Assembly: GCA_000226015.1 (NCBI GenBank)
Contig: JH153192.1
Coordinates: 15,890 to 37,596, forward strand
Length of the DNA stretch: 21,707 bases
Direction of reading: 5' to 3'
Source of the DNA: Mnemiopsis leidyi
Lineage: Eukaryota > Ctenophora > Tentaculata > Lobata > Bolinopsidae
The translations under genes were made by a program, and so were the position numbers. The notes under the pieces were generated by a model. It was not told the DNA's origin, did no database searches, and worked only from the letters and a program-made list of their open reading frames with translations. Shown one piece after another: positions 9,801 to 18,653 of the stretch. Position 1 is the stretch's first letter. Every line of letters starts with the position of its first letter.

Positions 9801-10745
9801 TTTGGATTAGCTAAAGCTAGGGCTGCATGTGCAGGTTGCAGTATGAAACAAAAGATTAGAAAATGAACAGGTAAAACTACAAGAGAAAATGCAATTTGTG
9901 CAAACAGTGCAGGTAAATTGAAAACTCATAATTTGAAGTTTGATTTTCTTAATCGAACAATAGAATGTCCAGAGTATCCGTATTCAGTATTCAGTATGAA
10001 GTTAGGGTAGCTATGAAAACTAGAAAGAAACAAGTTCAGAAACCTCCTTCTTAGACTCTCCACATGATTTCGAAAATCGTCAGTTCTATTTGCCGTTATT
10101 TGCCAGACATCCAGATACTTGTGCACAAAATCTTCAAAAGATAACCCGATAGTCTGAGGATTCAGATAAATTTTACCATAATTGTTTTTCAAGCCATTCG
10201 AGACGAAAGTCTTATCTTACCTACTATCTTTATCTGAGAGGCACAGGGTAAGTAAAGAAAGCAGATGCAGAATCTCCAGCAGCACTTACCCTGCCCTAAA
10301 TCTACATGATTTCTACTGATATACTTTTACTGATAATACTTGCAAGTCATAAGTGTAAATAAGATATTTACCTTTAGGAGCTGTGTGAATGATATATAGT
10401 TTCCTCTTTGGGACTCTCCGCTGATGGTGACAAGTTGTCTCGAAAAACAGGAATCATAGAGAGCACAAGCCAACCAGTAGATGGGTTTTCCATCCAAGTT
10501 GAAGTCTAGAGCTGATCGGTATCTGGTGACAAAGAAGTGTTATCATAGTAAGATTTAGACACACTAAATGGCTAAGGGGTATTTCCTGTGTTTCACTATC
10601 TTGATCTTCCCCTGTGAATTGAAATCGCAAAATCATTTTACATCACACATTCTACTTACTTGTTTATGGCATCTTGTTTTGTTGCCTCATCCATAGACAA
10701 ACTGAGGCACAGATTGGCAAATTCGGTTTCCCATTCTGGCTCCAT
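6857..10745 (-). CDS. RBL1: Retinoblastoma-family pocket protein, p107/p130 (RBL) type
   Basis: Seven exons join in phase: 10745-10660, 10522-10372, 10210-10044, 9764-9468, 9333-8809, 8662-8247 and 8085-6857, giving 956 aa (human p107 is 1068). The protein binds E2F/DP in the nucleus and represses cell-cycle genes. Seen: N-terminal cyclin-like region with YWLACALYDSC and NYISFTQLLK; a middle part with DYHLKPLLKQYF and CDK-type loop sites such as PQTPLSNRNYL; pocket A ending in LSRTIIKHLNTIEETMLES (from residue 549); a short spacer (about 580-705); pocket B from about 707 (MFFRKIYNLVTLRIRNLAEK, DRHIDQIM, ECYRQQPQ, RGDIIKFYNSVFV). YRNQPQ-like and ERGDLIKFYN-like segments point to p107/p130 rather than RB1; choosing RBL1 over RBL2 is not possible. 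A cyclin-docking RMLF sits at 930-933 near the C-terminus. The 10210 and 10044 borders are the weakest (poor pyrimidine tract; GTTTCT donor). An AG lies two bases before the ATG. Confidence 0.93.
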
Positions 10746-12419
10746 GCCTACATAAAATAAAATCGAAAATGTTACTTTCCAGATAAGAACGTTGTATCAC
10801 TAGTGAACAACACCTTTTCGTTACATGTGATGCTAAAGGGAAATTTTCAATATTGTACACACAAAAAAATAAGAGTTAAAACAGTAATTTGTCTATTACC
10901 AAATTGGGTATGTTCCAACAACATTGTCCAGATGAGTGCTCTCACATCATCATACCCACTTCGACAGGCACGGTGCAGACTGCAGGTTCATAAATTTTTG
11001 AATTTACTATCAGTGGAAATTGTGTCTGTTCAAATTTTTGCTCTTCGGCCCACAACAACAGCATAACACACCTGCTAAGTGCTACCACTTAGTGCACACC
11101 CCTGAGAGTCGAGTTTGCTCAAAATGATGACTAGAAAAAGGCTCCCTCACCACTTAAAACCACAATTTGCCTCTTGCATGTGTTAAAACTTTTCCAAGTT
11201 TGTCAGCTTAATCTATTGACCGGTGCAGGCATCAAAAGGTCCAAAGCTTGCCCACCCAACGGGACCAAAAAGGGGCAGATTTTTCAGCTGTTTAGGCTGT
11301 TGAAATCAAACCTTGAACTTTTTAAATCAGCAGCTGGACAAAAAAAATCGATAAGGTGGCCTTCGACAGAAGTTTTGACCCAGTAGATCCTACTGAACCT
11401 GTCACTAAAGGATAAAAGGTTAAAAACATCCCTTTTCCCTAATCTTTCTTAATACAAAAGTCACAAATTAAGAATAAGTCTTCAATGAGCTCAATTCTGA
11501 ACAATATTTTAAATCGTTCTAATCAGTCAACAAAAATTTATGAACTTTTTGAAATATCAGTGAGAAACAGTGGGCCTACAGTCGTCCATGTTGCCCTTGC
11601 AACTGTAAGGCTTTTCCTGAAAGACAGGCAATAAAAAGGCTGGATCGTATGTAGGCCCATGCAGCAAATAACCTAGCATCCTCCACAGACTGTAAGCCAC
11701 TGGCACTGACATAGCTTGACATTGCAGCATTTATACAAGTTTTATAGAAATGAAGTAGGGATACTTGTAATCCAAAATTTATCGCTGATGATATCTATCA
11801 GCAAAGTCCAGCTTCTCCAACACTGATTTAGGGGCAGCCCAGCAACTAGAATTGCACATAAGGACAGAAACTATCAGAGCTTCATGCGAAAGTAGCTTTC
11901 ATGTCAGATCTGTCCGGTTCTTCTTGTTGTTGATTCTTTGTTTTGTTGTTGATCTTTGTTTTTGGACTTTAGGTTAATTATGTGGTCTCAGGCTTTTGGC
12001 TGGACTTGCTATGATTGGCATCCAAGGGCGGACAGCAATACTATCCAAGGACTCGAGTGCCATTAGCTTTATCGAGCCCTTTTCACTGCCTGCAGGACGC
12101 TTCAGGGTGCAAACAGCGCCCAAAAGCAGCTCGATGGCCATGCTTGAGTTAGTATTAGTTTTCTTTCTTATCAATTGTTTTACTCTGAATATTTTGTTTT
12201 ACTCTGAATCAAGTCTTCCATGCACGACATCTTGTTTATAAGCTTTCATCACTACTACAAAACAAAATCAATGTCCACCAAGCGCAAGGGTGATGTTGCT
12301 GCTGACAGGAACCAAGTTACCCATAGGAAGATGTTTCCCGTCGACAGCTGCGGTCGTTTATTTAAGTTTTTTATTCTGGGAGTTGACCTAAGCGTGTTTT
12401 GACTGGATTATACTGTTCC
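10746..12419. other. Spacer upstream of the pocket-protein gene, probably old repeat DNA
   Basis: No gene seen. The part next to 10746 should carry the promoter or a 5' UTR exon of the minus-strand pocket-protein gene. At about 11350-11390 a plus-strand reading AFDRSFDPVD faintly recalls the RT motif AFDxVD, and this lies about 1.2 kb before a YADD motif in the same orientation, so part of this stretch may be the decayed upstream portion of the LINE listed next. That link is weak. Confidence 0.4.
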
Positions 12420-13090
12420 GCTTGGAGCTGCGAGAGTCGGGCATGATAGCAACAGATCGTGGATTAATAATTATTGTGTGAACTCCAAGAGCAACTTGCT
12501 GTCACTATGGTGAGGCTAAACCCTCCCATTACCATAGAAGGCTTTCCCTAAGAAAATGAGTACGCTGATGATGTCGACTTCATGGATGAATTCTTGGATA
12601 TGCAGCCTTCAATAAGTACAAGAAGGCCTGGAAAACCAGGATCCCTTTAAAGAAACGTTGAATACTGTATGAATCCTTAGTCGTCTCAGTGTTAATGTAT
12701 AATTAAAGTTGTTGTGCAGCAACTAAAGCTGCACTTGAAATGTTAGATATTGTCCATAGACACACTTGAGGTACATTTTGAATTGCAAGTACCCAAGGAT
12801 TATTTCTAATATTAACCTGTATAAATCCTGTGAGACTGAACCCTTGTCAGCAGATGGAAAATGTTAGGTCATGTGCTGGAGCTCCAGTAGACGGGCCTGC
12901 CAATACCTCCTTAGTATTTGCTTTCAACAGTTAGAATATGAAAAGGAGAGTTGGAAGACCTCAGTCCAACCTATTTTCTTTGATAAAGCAGGACCTTAAT
13001 GAACGAAATTTGTTTCAATGTCTTGAATTAATTAAAAAATATTGCTTATGATAGAGCATCGTGGAGAAGTAAGCAGCAATTGATGCAATT
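12420..13090 (+). mobile_element. Decayed LINE-type retrotransposon, 3' part of reverse transcriptase ORF
   Basis: Three pieces appear in the right order for the end of a non-LTR reverse transcriptase. First, ITIEGFP, an in-frame stop, then NEYADDVDFMDEFLDM, which contains the catalytic YADD box (12561-12572). Second, GHVLELQ, like the GHVLR segment (about 12870-12892), followed by KRRVGRPQSNLFSLIKQDL (from about 12940), like the family's RRVGRPR..I..DL segment. Third, IAYDRASWRSKQQ (13041-13079), like the A.DR..WR end. The pieces lie in different frames with stops, so it is dead. The clade is not certain. Confidence 0.75.
12425..12440 (+). repeat. AGCTGCGAGAGTCGGG repeat core, one of three
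   Basis: The core at about 12425-12440 recurs at about 14997-15012 (identical) and 14601-14616 (two or three mismatches). Each is followed within a few bases by a related ATC-AC or ATGATAGCAAC segment. This copy adjoins the LINE remnant, so the motif may belong to that retroelement family. Confidence 0.65.
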
Positions 13091-13845
13091 AGTTATATTA
13101 TCTTGGGAAAGATTAGATGACAGCGTTGCTATTTATAAGCTATCTGTTTTTAGAAAACAAATGTTTGAGGTGTTTTATCACTCTTTATTTTGAAATGTCC
13201 CATGGAAAAAGAACCTAACAGGTAGTAAGAATAAAAAATATGAACCTTATATTCCTCATAGGTTCTATAACACGGTATTAAGTTACAGCATTAAGAGTAA
13301 TTGAATGTTGATAACATTAAAAAACAGATTCAATGCAACAAAAAAGTAATGTTCCAAAATCTATTCCTCTGCATAATATCAAACACTCAGGAAAAAACTC
13401 AACATTAAGCTAAATGCTAATGAAAGCGATCGACGAGGAGTATATGGAAAATGCAGACCTAAAGTCCGTAAAACAATTCCTAATGATTTTACAGCCTCAC
13501 TGATAATCTAGTCAGAGAGCTAAGAGCCAACTAGTTTATTAAACCATGCGGTGTGTGCAGGATTAAAACAATTTCCTACCGAGAATTAGAACTTATAATT
13601 ATAACCAAGATTTTGCTCTAACCAGAGAGAAAGCAGTATTTGTGATTTGCTTTACCAGGCACTGCACGGCTCTCTCTATGTTTCCCTCCGACAACAATTA
13701 GACTGAGTTCCCAAGCAAGATTTGCTTGGCTCTCTCTCTCTCTCTCACCATTACAGTTTTTAAGCGACGCCCTAGGATATATGTTAGTCACTAGCGTTTT
13801 TATGGGCTAAATCTGTTTCAATTTCGAAATGCATGTAGCCCAATT
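13091..13845. other. AT-rich spacer with a short CT microsatellite
   Basis: No gene seen. GCTCTCTC-type repeats lie at 13668-13680 and 13730-13747, both preceded by a GCTTGG/CACGG-like context, so the CT tracts may be related copies. Confidence 0.6.
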
Positions 13846-14443
13846 TTGTCTGACTTTGTCCGACCCTTATTCGAGGCGAGACTCTCATTCGAATCGAGGG
13901 AGGGTGCGCACTGCTGTACAAGCCCATTTGAGTGGCGCGGCAAGCGTTGCGCGTCATTTTAACAGTCGCCGCGCGCGTTGGTAAACACAAATCCCTATGT
14001 TCACTTGTACGGTGTACGGTAGCGTGCATCCTCCCGCGACATTTTATTCTCGGAAAGTGAGGGTCGGACATATTCAAACAAGTGTTCACTTATTTCTTCA
14101 CCTAACTAGGTGCAGATAACGGTAGGCAGATAAAATCTCGTCAATTATCAACGGGCGATGCGCGTCTAGAATTCTAGAAATGCGTGACAGCGCGTGATGG
14201 CCGCGACAGTAGGTTATCAACCTACAAGTCAATTAGAGATCACATTTATTTATTCGGGGACCTCAGTCTTTGCTGGGATCAGAAACGTAGAGAGAGCCGC
14301 GCAGCGCCCGAGCCCGGTAAACACTTGCTGGACGTTGCCTAGCCCTGCTGCCGCGAAGCAGCAGCCTTGTACAGCAGCGCGCACCCTCCCGTCATTTTAT
14401 TCTCTCTATTCGCTTCGAATGAGGGTCGGACAAAGTCAGACAA
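13846..14443. repeat. GC-rich foldback element with inverted arms and a third internal copy
   Basis: The left arm (13846-13922) and right arm (14366-14443) are reverse complements over two blocks: a 21-base exact block at the outer ends (13846-13866 with 14423-14443) and a block of about 25 bases with one or two mismatches at the inner ends (13898-13922 with 14366-14390). A third, more diverged copy in right-arm orientation lies at 14004-14082. The interior is far richer in GC and CpG than its surroundings. No transposase frame is visible, which suggests a foldback or MITE-like non-autonomous element. Confidence 0.7.
14256..14320 (+). repeat. Dispersed repeat, copy 1 (related to 15406-15469)
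   Basis: Both copies share ACCTCAGTCTTTG, then an A/G-rich stretch, then CGCAGC and CCCGGTAAG or CCCGGTAAA, in the same orientation about 1.15 kb apart. No protein reading is evident. Confidence 0.65.
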
Positions 14444-14517
14444 ATAAAAACCTACTATGTGTGCGTCTGAGCGTCTCGATAGGGCCAGGGTGCTTGTCTA
14501 CTAAGCTTGCTAGACGG

Positions 14518-14560
14518 TGTCGAGGTGTTTGTTTGAACGTTGTCGAAGTGTTCGTTTGAA
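14518..14560 (+). repeat. Short tandem repeat, 23-bp unit, 2 copies
   Basis: GTCGAGGTGTTTGTTTGAA and GTCGAAGTGTTCGTTTGAA follow each other with a 4-base joint. It abuts the right end of the foldback element. Confidence 0.8.
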
Positions 14561-15405
14561 ATGGATCGTAATTTGAAACATGGCCTAGTTTCTTTGCCTT
14601 GTGCTGCGAGAATCGGGTCACGGGTATCACTATGAAATGTAATTTTACACTCTGATAAGTGATTAGAATAATTATGATGGTTTATGAGCAATGAGTTCGT
14701 CGGCCGGCGAAACTAACCGAAAATGTGGCGATAATTATCACCCTTTTGCAGGAGGCATCCTGTGACCTGGAACACTAACGAGCAGCACCATTTGATACTA
14801 TCATGAAATTATACAAAAGGTTTAACCGGGAACGCGGACTAACTGATCCTAACTCAATATCCAATATTTTTTAACTTGAAAACTTGTTTAACTTGAATCG
14901 TGATCAATTCTTATTGCTTACATGCACCAACAACCAAAGAGTCCACCTTCATTTCCAGTTGATGATTTGACGAGATTAAATCCGTCTACCGTTTGAGCTG
15001 CGAGAGTCGGGTATCACCGCGACAAATTGATGGTGTGATCAAGTTGCAGGGACCTGAGAACAAAATCATGTGTTAGAGAGGATCAGGTGAGCTTAGTCAG
15101 CGTTCATGATGTTTCAAACCCTCTGGGGCATTACTGCACCCAGTCTCCAAGCTTACAGTTATTATATAACAATAAACAAACAGACACACGCCAAGTGGAA
15201 TTTCTGAAAAATACTTGTTTTTCTGAATTGAGGCACACTAGCTAGCTGAGAAAGGGACTGAGTACTGGTTCAACTAAGGTCTGTCAAATACAATACACCT
15301 TGTCACCTTTTCGAACACTACTTCGGCACATATATTAAGTTATTGAAGTTATTACAGTGTTGTTGTTGTAAAACCCGACGGTATAGGCTGGTAATGTTAT
15401 GCCTA
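14561..15405. other. Repeat-bearing spacer without a gene
   Basis: Holds two further copies of the AGCTGCGAGAGTCGGG core (14601 and 14997). Otherwise no coding or RNA signal that I can support. Confidence 0.5.
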
Positions 15406-15469
15406 GGGAGACCTCAGTCTTTGTTGCTTCGGAGGGATACGTTGAAACAGCTGCGCAGCACCCGGTAAG
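15406..15469 (+). repeat. Dispersed repeat, copy 2 (related to 14256-14320)
   Basis: Same shared blocks as the copy at 14256. It ends in CCCGGTAAGT, which also looks like a splice donor; a spliced repeat transcript is possible but not shown. Confidence 0.65.
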
Positions 15470-15520
15470 TAGCAAAATTTAATATACCAAAATTAAATAT
15501 ATCAAATAAATCATCTTGCA

Positions 15521-15555
15521 AAACATATGCGATTGCAAGCATTATCAGGTAGGGC
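15521..15555 (+). repeat. 35-bp direct repeat, left copy
   Basis: Matches 15856-15890 at 33 of 35 bases in the same orientation. The two copies bracket the tRNA-like element, about 335 bases apart. Confidence 0.9.
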
Positions 15556-15720
15556 AGATTACATTGTGTTGTACACATATCTGCATTAGGTATTACACAC
15601 TGTTCGTGTTCAGGAGTGTGTAGAAAAGCTTTAAATAAGGTACTTTATTATAAACCACTCACAACACACTTAGCACTGATATTGTGTGGCATATCAGTGG
15701 TAGTTTCGCTGGATCAGACA

Positions 15721-15792
15721 GCGACAGTAGCTCAGCTGGTAGAGCAATTGGAAGTCAATCAAGAGGTTGTGGGTTCATGCCCCATCTGTCGT
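15721..15792 (+). tRNA. tRNA-Asp-like sequence (anticodon GTC), probably a pseudo-tRNA or SINE head
   Basis: 72 bases fold as a tRNA: acceptor stem GCGACAG with CTGTCGT (one G-T pair), D-arm GCTC..GAGC with AGCTGGTA loop, T-arm GTGGG with CCCAT. The A box TAGCTCAGCTGG is perfect; the B box GGTTCATGCCC deviates at two conserved bases. The anticodon stem has a mismatch at its top pair, and A replaces the universal U33 before anticodon GTC. A T5 Pol III terminator follows at 15798-15802. These defects favour a tRNA-derived element over a working tRNA. The plus-strand open frame across it (15616-15804) is a coincidence. Confidence 0.6.
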
Positions 15793-15855
15793 CAGTCTTT
15801 TTGAGTTAACTATAACTGATATATCATACAAGAACAGGCAGGTTGATTGCAAGAT

Positions 15856-15890
15856 AAACATATGTGATTGCAAGCGTTATCAGGTAGGGC
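15856..15890 (+). repeat. 35-bp direct repeat, right copy
   Basis: Pair of 15521-15555 with two substitutions. Possible readings: a long target-site duplication around a tRNA-derived insertion, or a partial local duplication. Confidence 0.9.
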
Positions 15891-16856
15891 CAAAGTTTTG
15901 TGAGAAAATAAATCAGAACATAAGATAACTATATATAATTAGTCCAGTAATAGAGTTTCTCACAACTAGTATACAAAAATTACAGTTCTATGTAAACTGG
16001 TCAGTCAACAAGCACACTATAAACATTAATTTCTTAATCTAATAATCTGTGATCTGCCATTCCACAAAAGCCAATTAAACTTAAGTTAAAAAGAATTTTG
16101 ATCGAATTTACTTTTGTTATTTTTTTATCGTACATCTTGTTGCAGTTGTTGCAAGGCAATTATGTTTACATTTCATGATGCAGACGTGAAATCTATTCTG
16201 CCACCTGAGGCAGTTAAAACCTGTAATCGTATATGTATACATAATTAATTTTGATAAAGGAGCGTGCGCATGGACGTACGGACGGACGGTCACTTTTTTA
16301 GCTAATCTTACAAAATACCCCGACTTATGCTGTCGATCGCAAAACCTTGTTTTGTACTTTTTGTGCACGTGCACAAAACGTATCAAAACAATTCTGCCAT
16401 TTGGGCCCTTATTCAACAGAATAATAAATGCAAAAATTTGGTGATTAACTATCAGAAAACTACAAATACAACAAATTTATTGGGCTTTGATTATGGAAGA
16501 TGAATATTTTCTAAAATGTCGAACTTACTTTGATTCTCACTTGTTGCACCAACACATTCAGGTATTTAGGGCTTGTTCACATATGGCACAGTTTTCAAAT
16601 GATGACGATTGATGACGAGGGGGAGGGGGTTGGCTAATGATGATGTCATCAAACATTTTTAGGATTTTTATGATTTTTTTGTAACCAAATAGACTTGGAC
16701 AATGTGATGTTAATTAAATCGATTTAGGCACATCACTGTCCCGATCATATCAGTTTTTATCATAGAAAGATGTGGGCAATTTACGATTTCTTTTTATGGT
16801 AATTTGAAAAATTAAGAACTTAATATTATCAAACAGGTTTAGCACTGAAGTAAAGT
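15891..16856. other. Spacer upstream of GINS3
   Basis: No gene seen. The last few hundred bases should include the GINS3 promoter. A short GATGATGTCATCA segment (about 16638-16650) resembles an ATF/CREB half-site pair, without further support. An AG (TATCAAACAG) 19-20 bases before the GINS3 ATG could be a 5' UTR acceptor. Confidence 0.4.
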
Positions 16857-18045
16857 ATGTCGATTAGCAGTCAAAGCCTTCTTGATGGCATTATTCCAGA
16901 AGATTATTTTAGCTTTGACAGTATACTAGCTGAGCAACAAAAGATAGCCTGTGTCTTTAAAAAATCAATGTTTGGATTGGGTAAGTTAACTTCTGGATAA
17001 TAAGACCACATTACCCATTCTTAATCTTAGGTATCTAGGGTAACCCTTATATAACCCTTATTTAACCCCTGTTTGATATTGAACGGTTCTTTAATTTTAT
17101 TATGACCTAGCTATCTTCCAAAGCACTGATTTGTCTTGCTTTAATAGAATTTTATTGTCAAATGTCAGAGTTCTTAGGAGTCTGAGGATTTCAAAATTGT
17201 TAAACCTCATTTTCCTATATTAATTAATTGAACTAGTCCTGCCTTAGTTCTCGGTGGTCAAATGCTCTCACATGTTCCACTTGACCACCGAAAACGAAGA
17301 TAAGGCTAAAAATATTTGGAAATAAAATTTAAAATTTGTGAAATGTCTAACTTCTTTCCATTATATTTTAAACCATCATTATCAAGAATTAAACCAGGAT
17401 TTTTGGATCCAAGCAATCAGAATGAGAATCTCGTTTCTGGAAGCAAGATGGAGTTGCCCCTGTGGATGGCATCATATCTTGCCAACAAGGAGTTTGTCGC
17501 TTGTGAGTTGCCCAAGCCATATCAAGAGACCAGCAGAAACATCCTCTTAGCTGACTCTTCTGTAGTGGATCTATTCAAACAGGTAATTGTATGGTAAAGG
17601 CTAAAGCTAAGAGACTGGCCCATTCACACGGATTCATGAAAATTAAACCTGTCTCATACTTGATATTACAATCAAATTTGTGTAAACTAACTGTTCATAT
17701 ATCTATATCTGTTGATTAAGACAAAACTACCAGGTGATGTACTTCTACGAGACCGGTACAAAGCTGATAAAGATACCTCACCCTGAATGTCCACATGTCT
17801 CCGTTTCTCTTGTCAAGACCTTTGTCGGACGGTTCAAGAAGATCATGGACAGTTCACAGAATTGTCGCAACCAAGATCTGGGTAACATGTGTCAGAAATT
17901 GGATGTAGAGGAAAAGAGACTGTTTGAGATTAACCGATTGAGTGTGGAGCTGCTGGACAAGTGGGAGAGAAGAGAGTCCAACATTATCGCACCCTCAAAC
18001 CTGGTCGTGCAGAGCAGGAAACGCAAACGAGATCAGGTCTTCTGA
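16857..18045 (+). CDS. GINS3: GINS complex subunit Psf3
   Basis: Three exons, 16857-16980, 17398-17582 and 17734-18045, join in phase to give 206 aa (human Psf3 is 216). Psf3 is one of four GINS subunits; with Cdc45 and MCM2-7 it forms the CMG helicase at replication forks. Seen: an N-terminal EDYFSFDSILAEQQKIAC segment like human EENFLSLDDILMSHEKLPV; GSKMELPLWMA matching GSKLELPLWLA; ELPKPYQE matching ELPKIYQE; VVDLFK matching VVDLHK; FVGRFKKIMDSSQN matching FIGRFRRIMDSSQN; a C-terminal SNLV then KRKR before the stop. Donors GTAAGT and GTAATT, acceptors CCAG and CCAG. The start fits the family N-terminus and no upstream ATG is in frame nearby. An AATAAA at 18433-18438 could serve polyadenylation. 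Secure. Confidence 0.96.
17200..17305 (+). repeat. Palindromic dispersed repeat, copy 2, inside GINS3 intron 1
   Basis: The left arm 17241-17261 pairs with the right arm 17281-17305 (CGGTGGTCAA with TTGACCACCG plus a GCCTTA/TAAGGC end), leaving a loop of about 19 bases. Relates to the copy at 365-460 at the other end of the window. Looks like a small MITE-like hairpin element. Confidence 0.75.
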
Positions 18046-18653
18046 GCCATAAGGACAGAACCAAGAAGGGGGGCGATGTTAGTTCGCAACCCCACCCCGA
18101 CAGTATCAATTTGTTGTGCACTAAGTTATTCTTGTTTGTCAGGATTTGGCGATATCACTAAAGAACTGGAACGAATGTGGTGATCATGTTGAGTCTGGTT
18201 GAATTTACGCGATAATGGGGTTGGGTTTCAATTATTCATTTTAATTGTTTGAACCTTGTGCTGATGTTTGGTATTGTCAATTGTGTAAAAACACATTGAA
18301 TACGAAAGTTTTGTTAATAGATAAATACTTGGCTGAATTAGTTACATGGACCTGTACCAATTTTTAGCTCAAGTGATTATTGGTAAGCCCCAGTGACTAT
18401 TGGAAAGGTCTTAGCAAAATAAGTTTTGAAACAATAAATTCTGATTTGGACTGTAAATCATATCTATGCCAGTAACAAACAAAATGAATAATTCTGCGAG
18501 GTTTTATTGAGTCTTATGATATCAATTTTATTCTAGTGTTTAGATTTCTGATTATTTCTGGCGAGACTCGTGAGGACGAATGTCAAAGGAGAATCACAGA
18601 AACAATGAGAAACGTGAATAGTTAGATGTAAAATTAAGTTTTTGTATTACAAG
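18046..18653. other. Spacer between GINS3 and the 192-aa gene
   Basis: Contains the presumed GINS3 3' UTR with AATAAA at 18433-18438. Upstream of 18654 there is a pyrimidine-containing stretch ending AAG right at the ATG. No gene seen. Confidence 0.5.

Noticed and set aside
11174..11386. Possible reverse transcriptase AFDxVD motif on the plus strand near 11360
   Set aside because: Only a short weak match in one frame; kept as a remark, not as a feature.
11974..12241. Overlapping frames on both strands
   Set aside because: No recognisable motif in either; likely repeat DNA.
13784..14691. Several frames on both strands
   Set aside because: Lie in the inverted GC-rich repeat; open reading follows from base composition.
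15616..15804. 62-aa plus-strand frame
   Set aside because: Its second half is the tRNA-like sequence read as protein.
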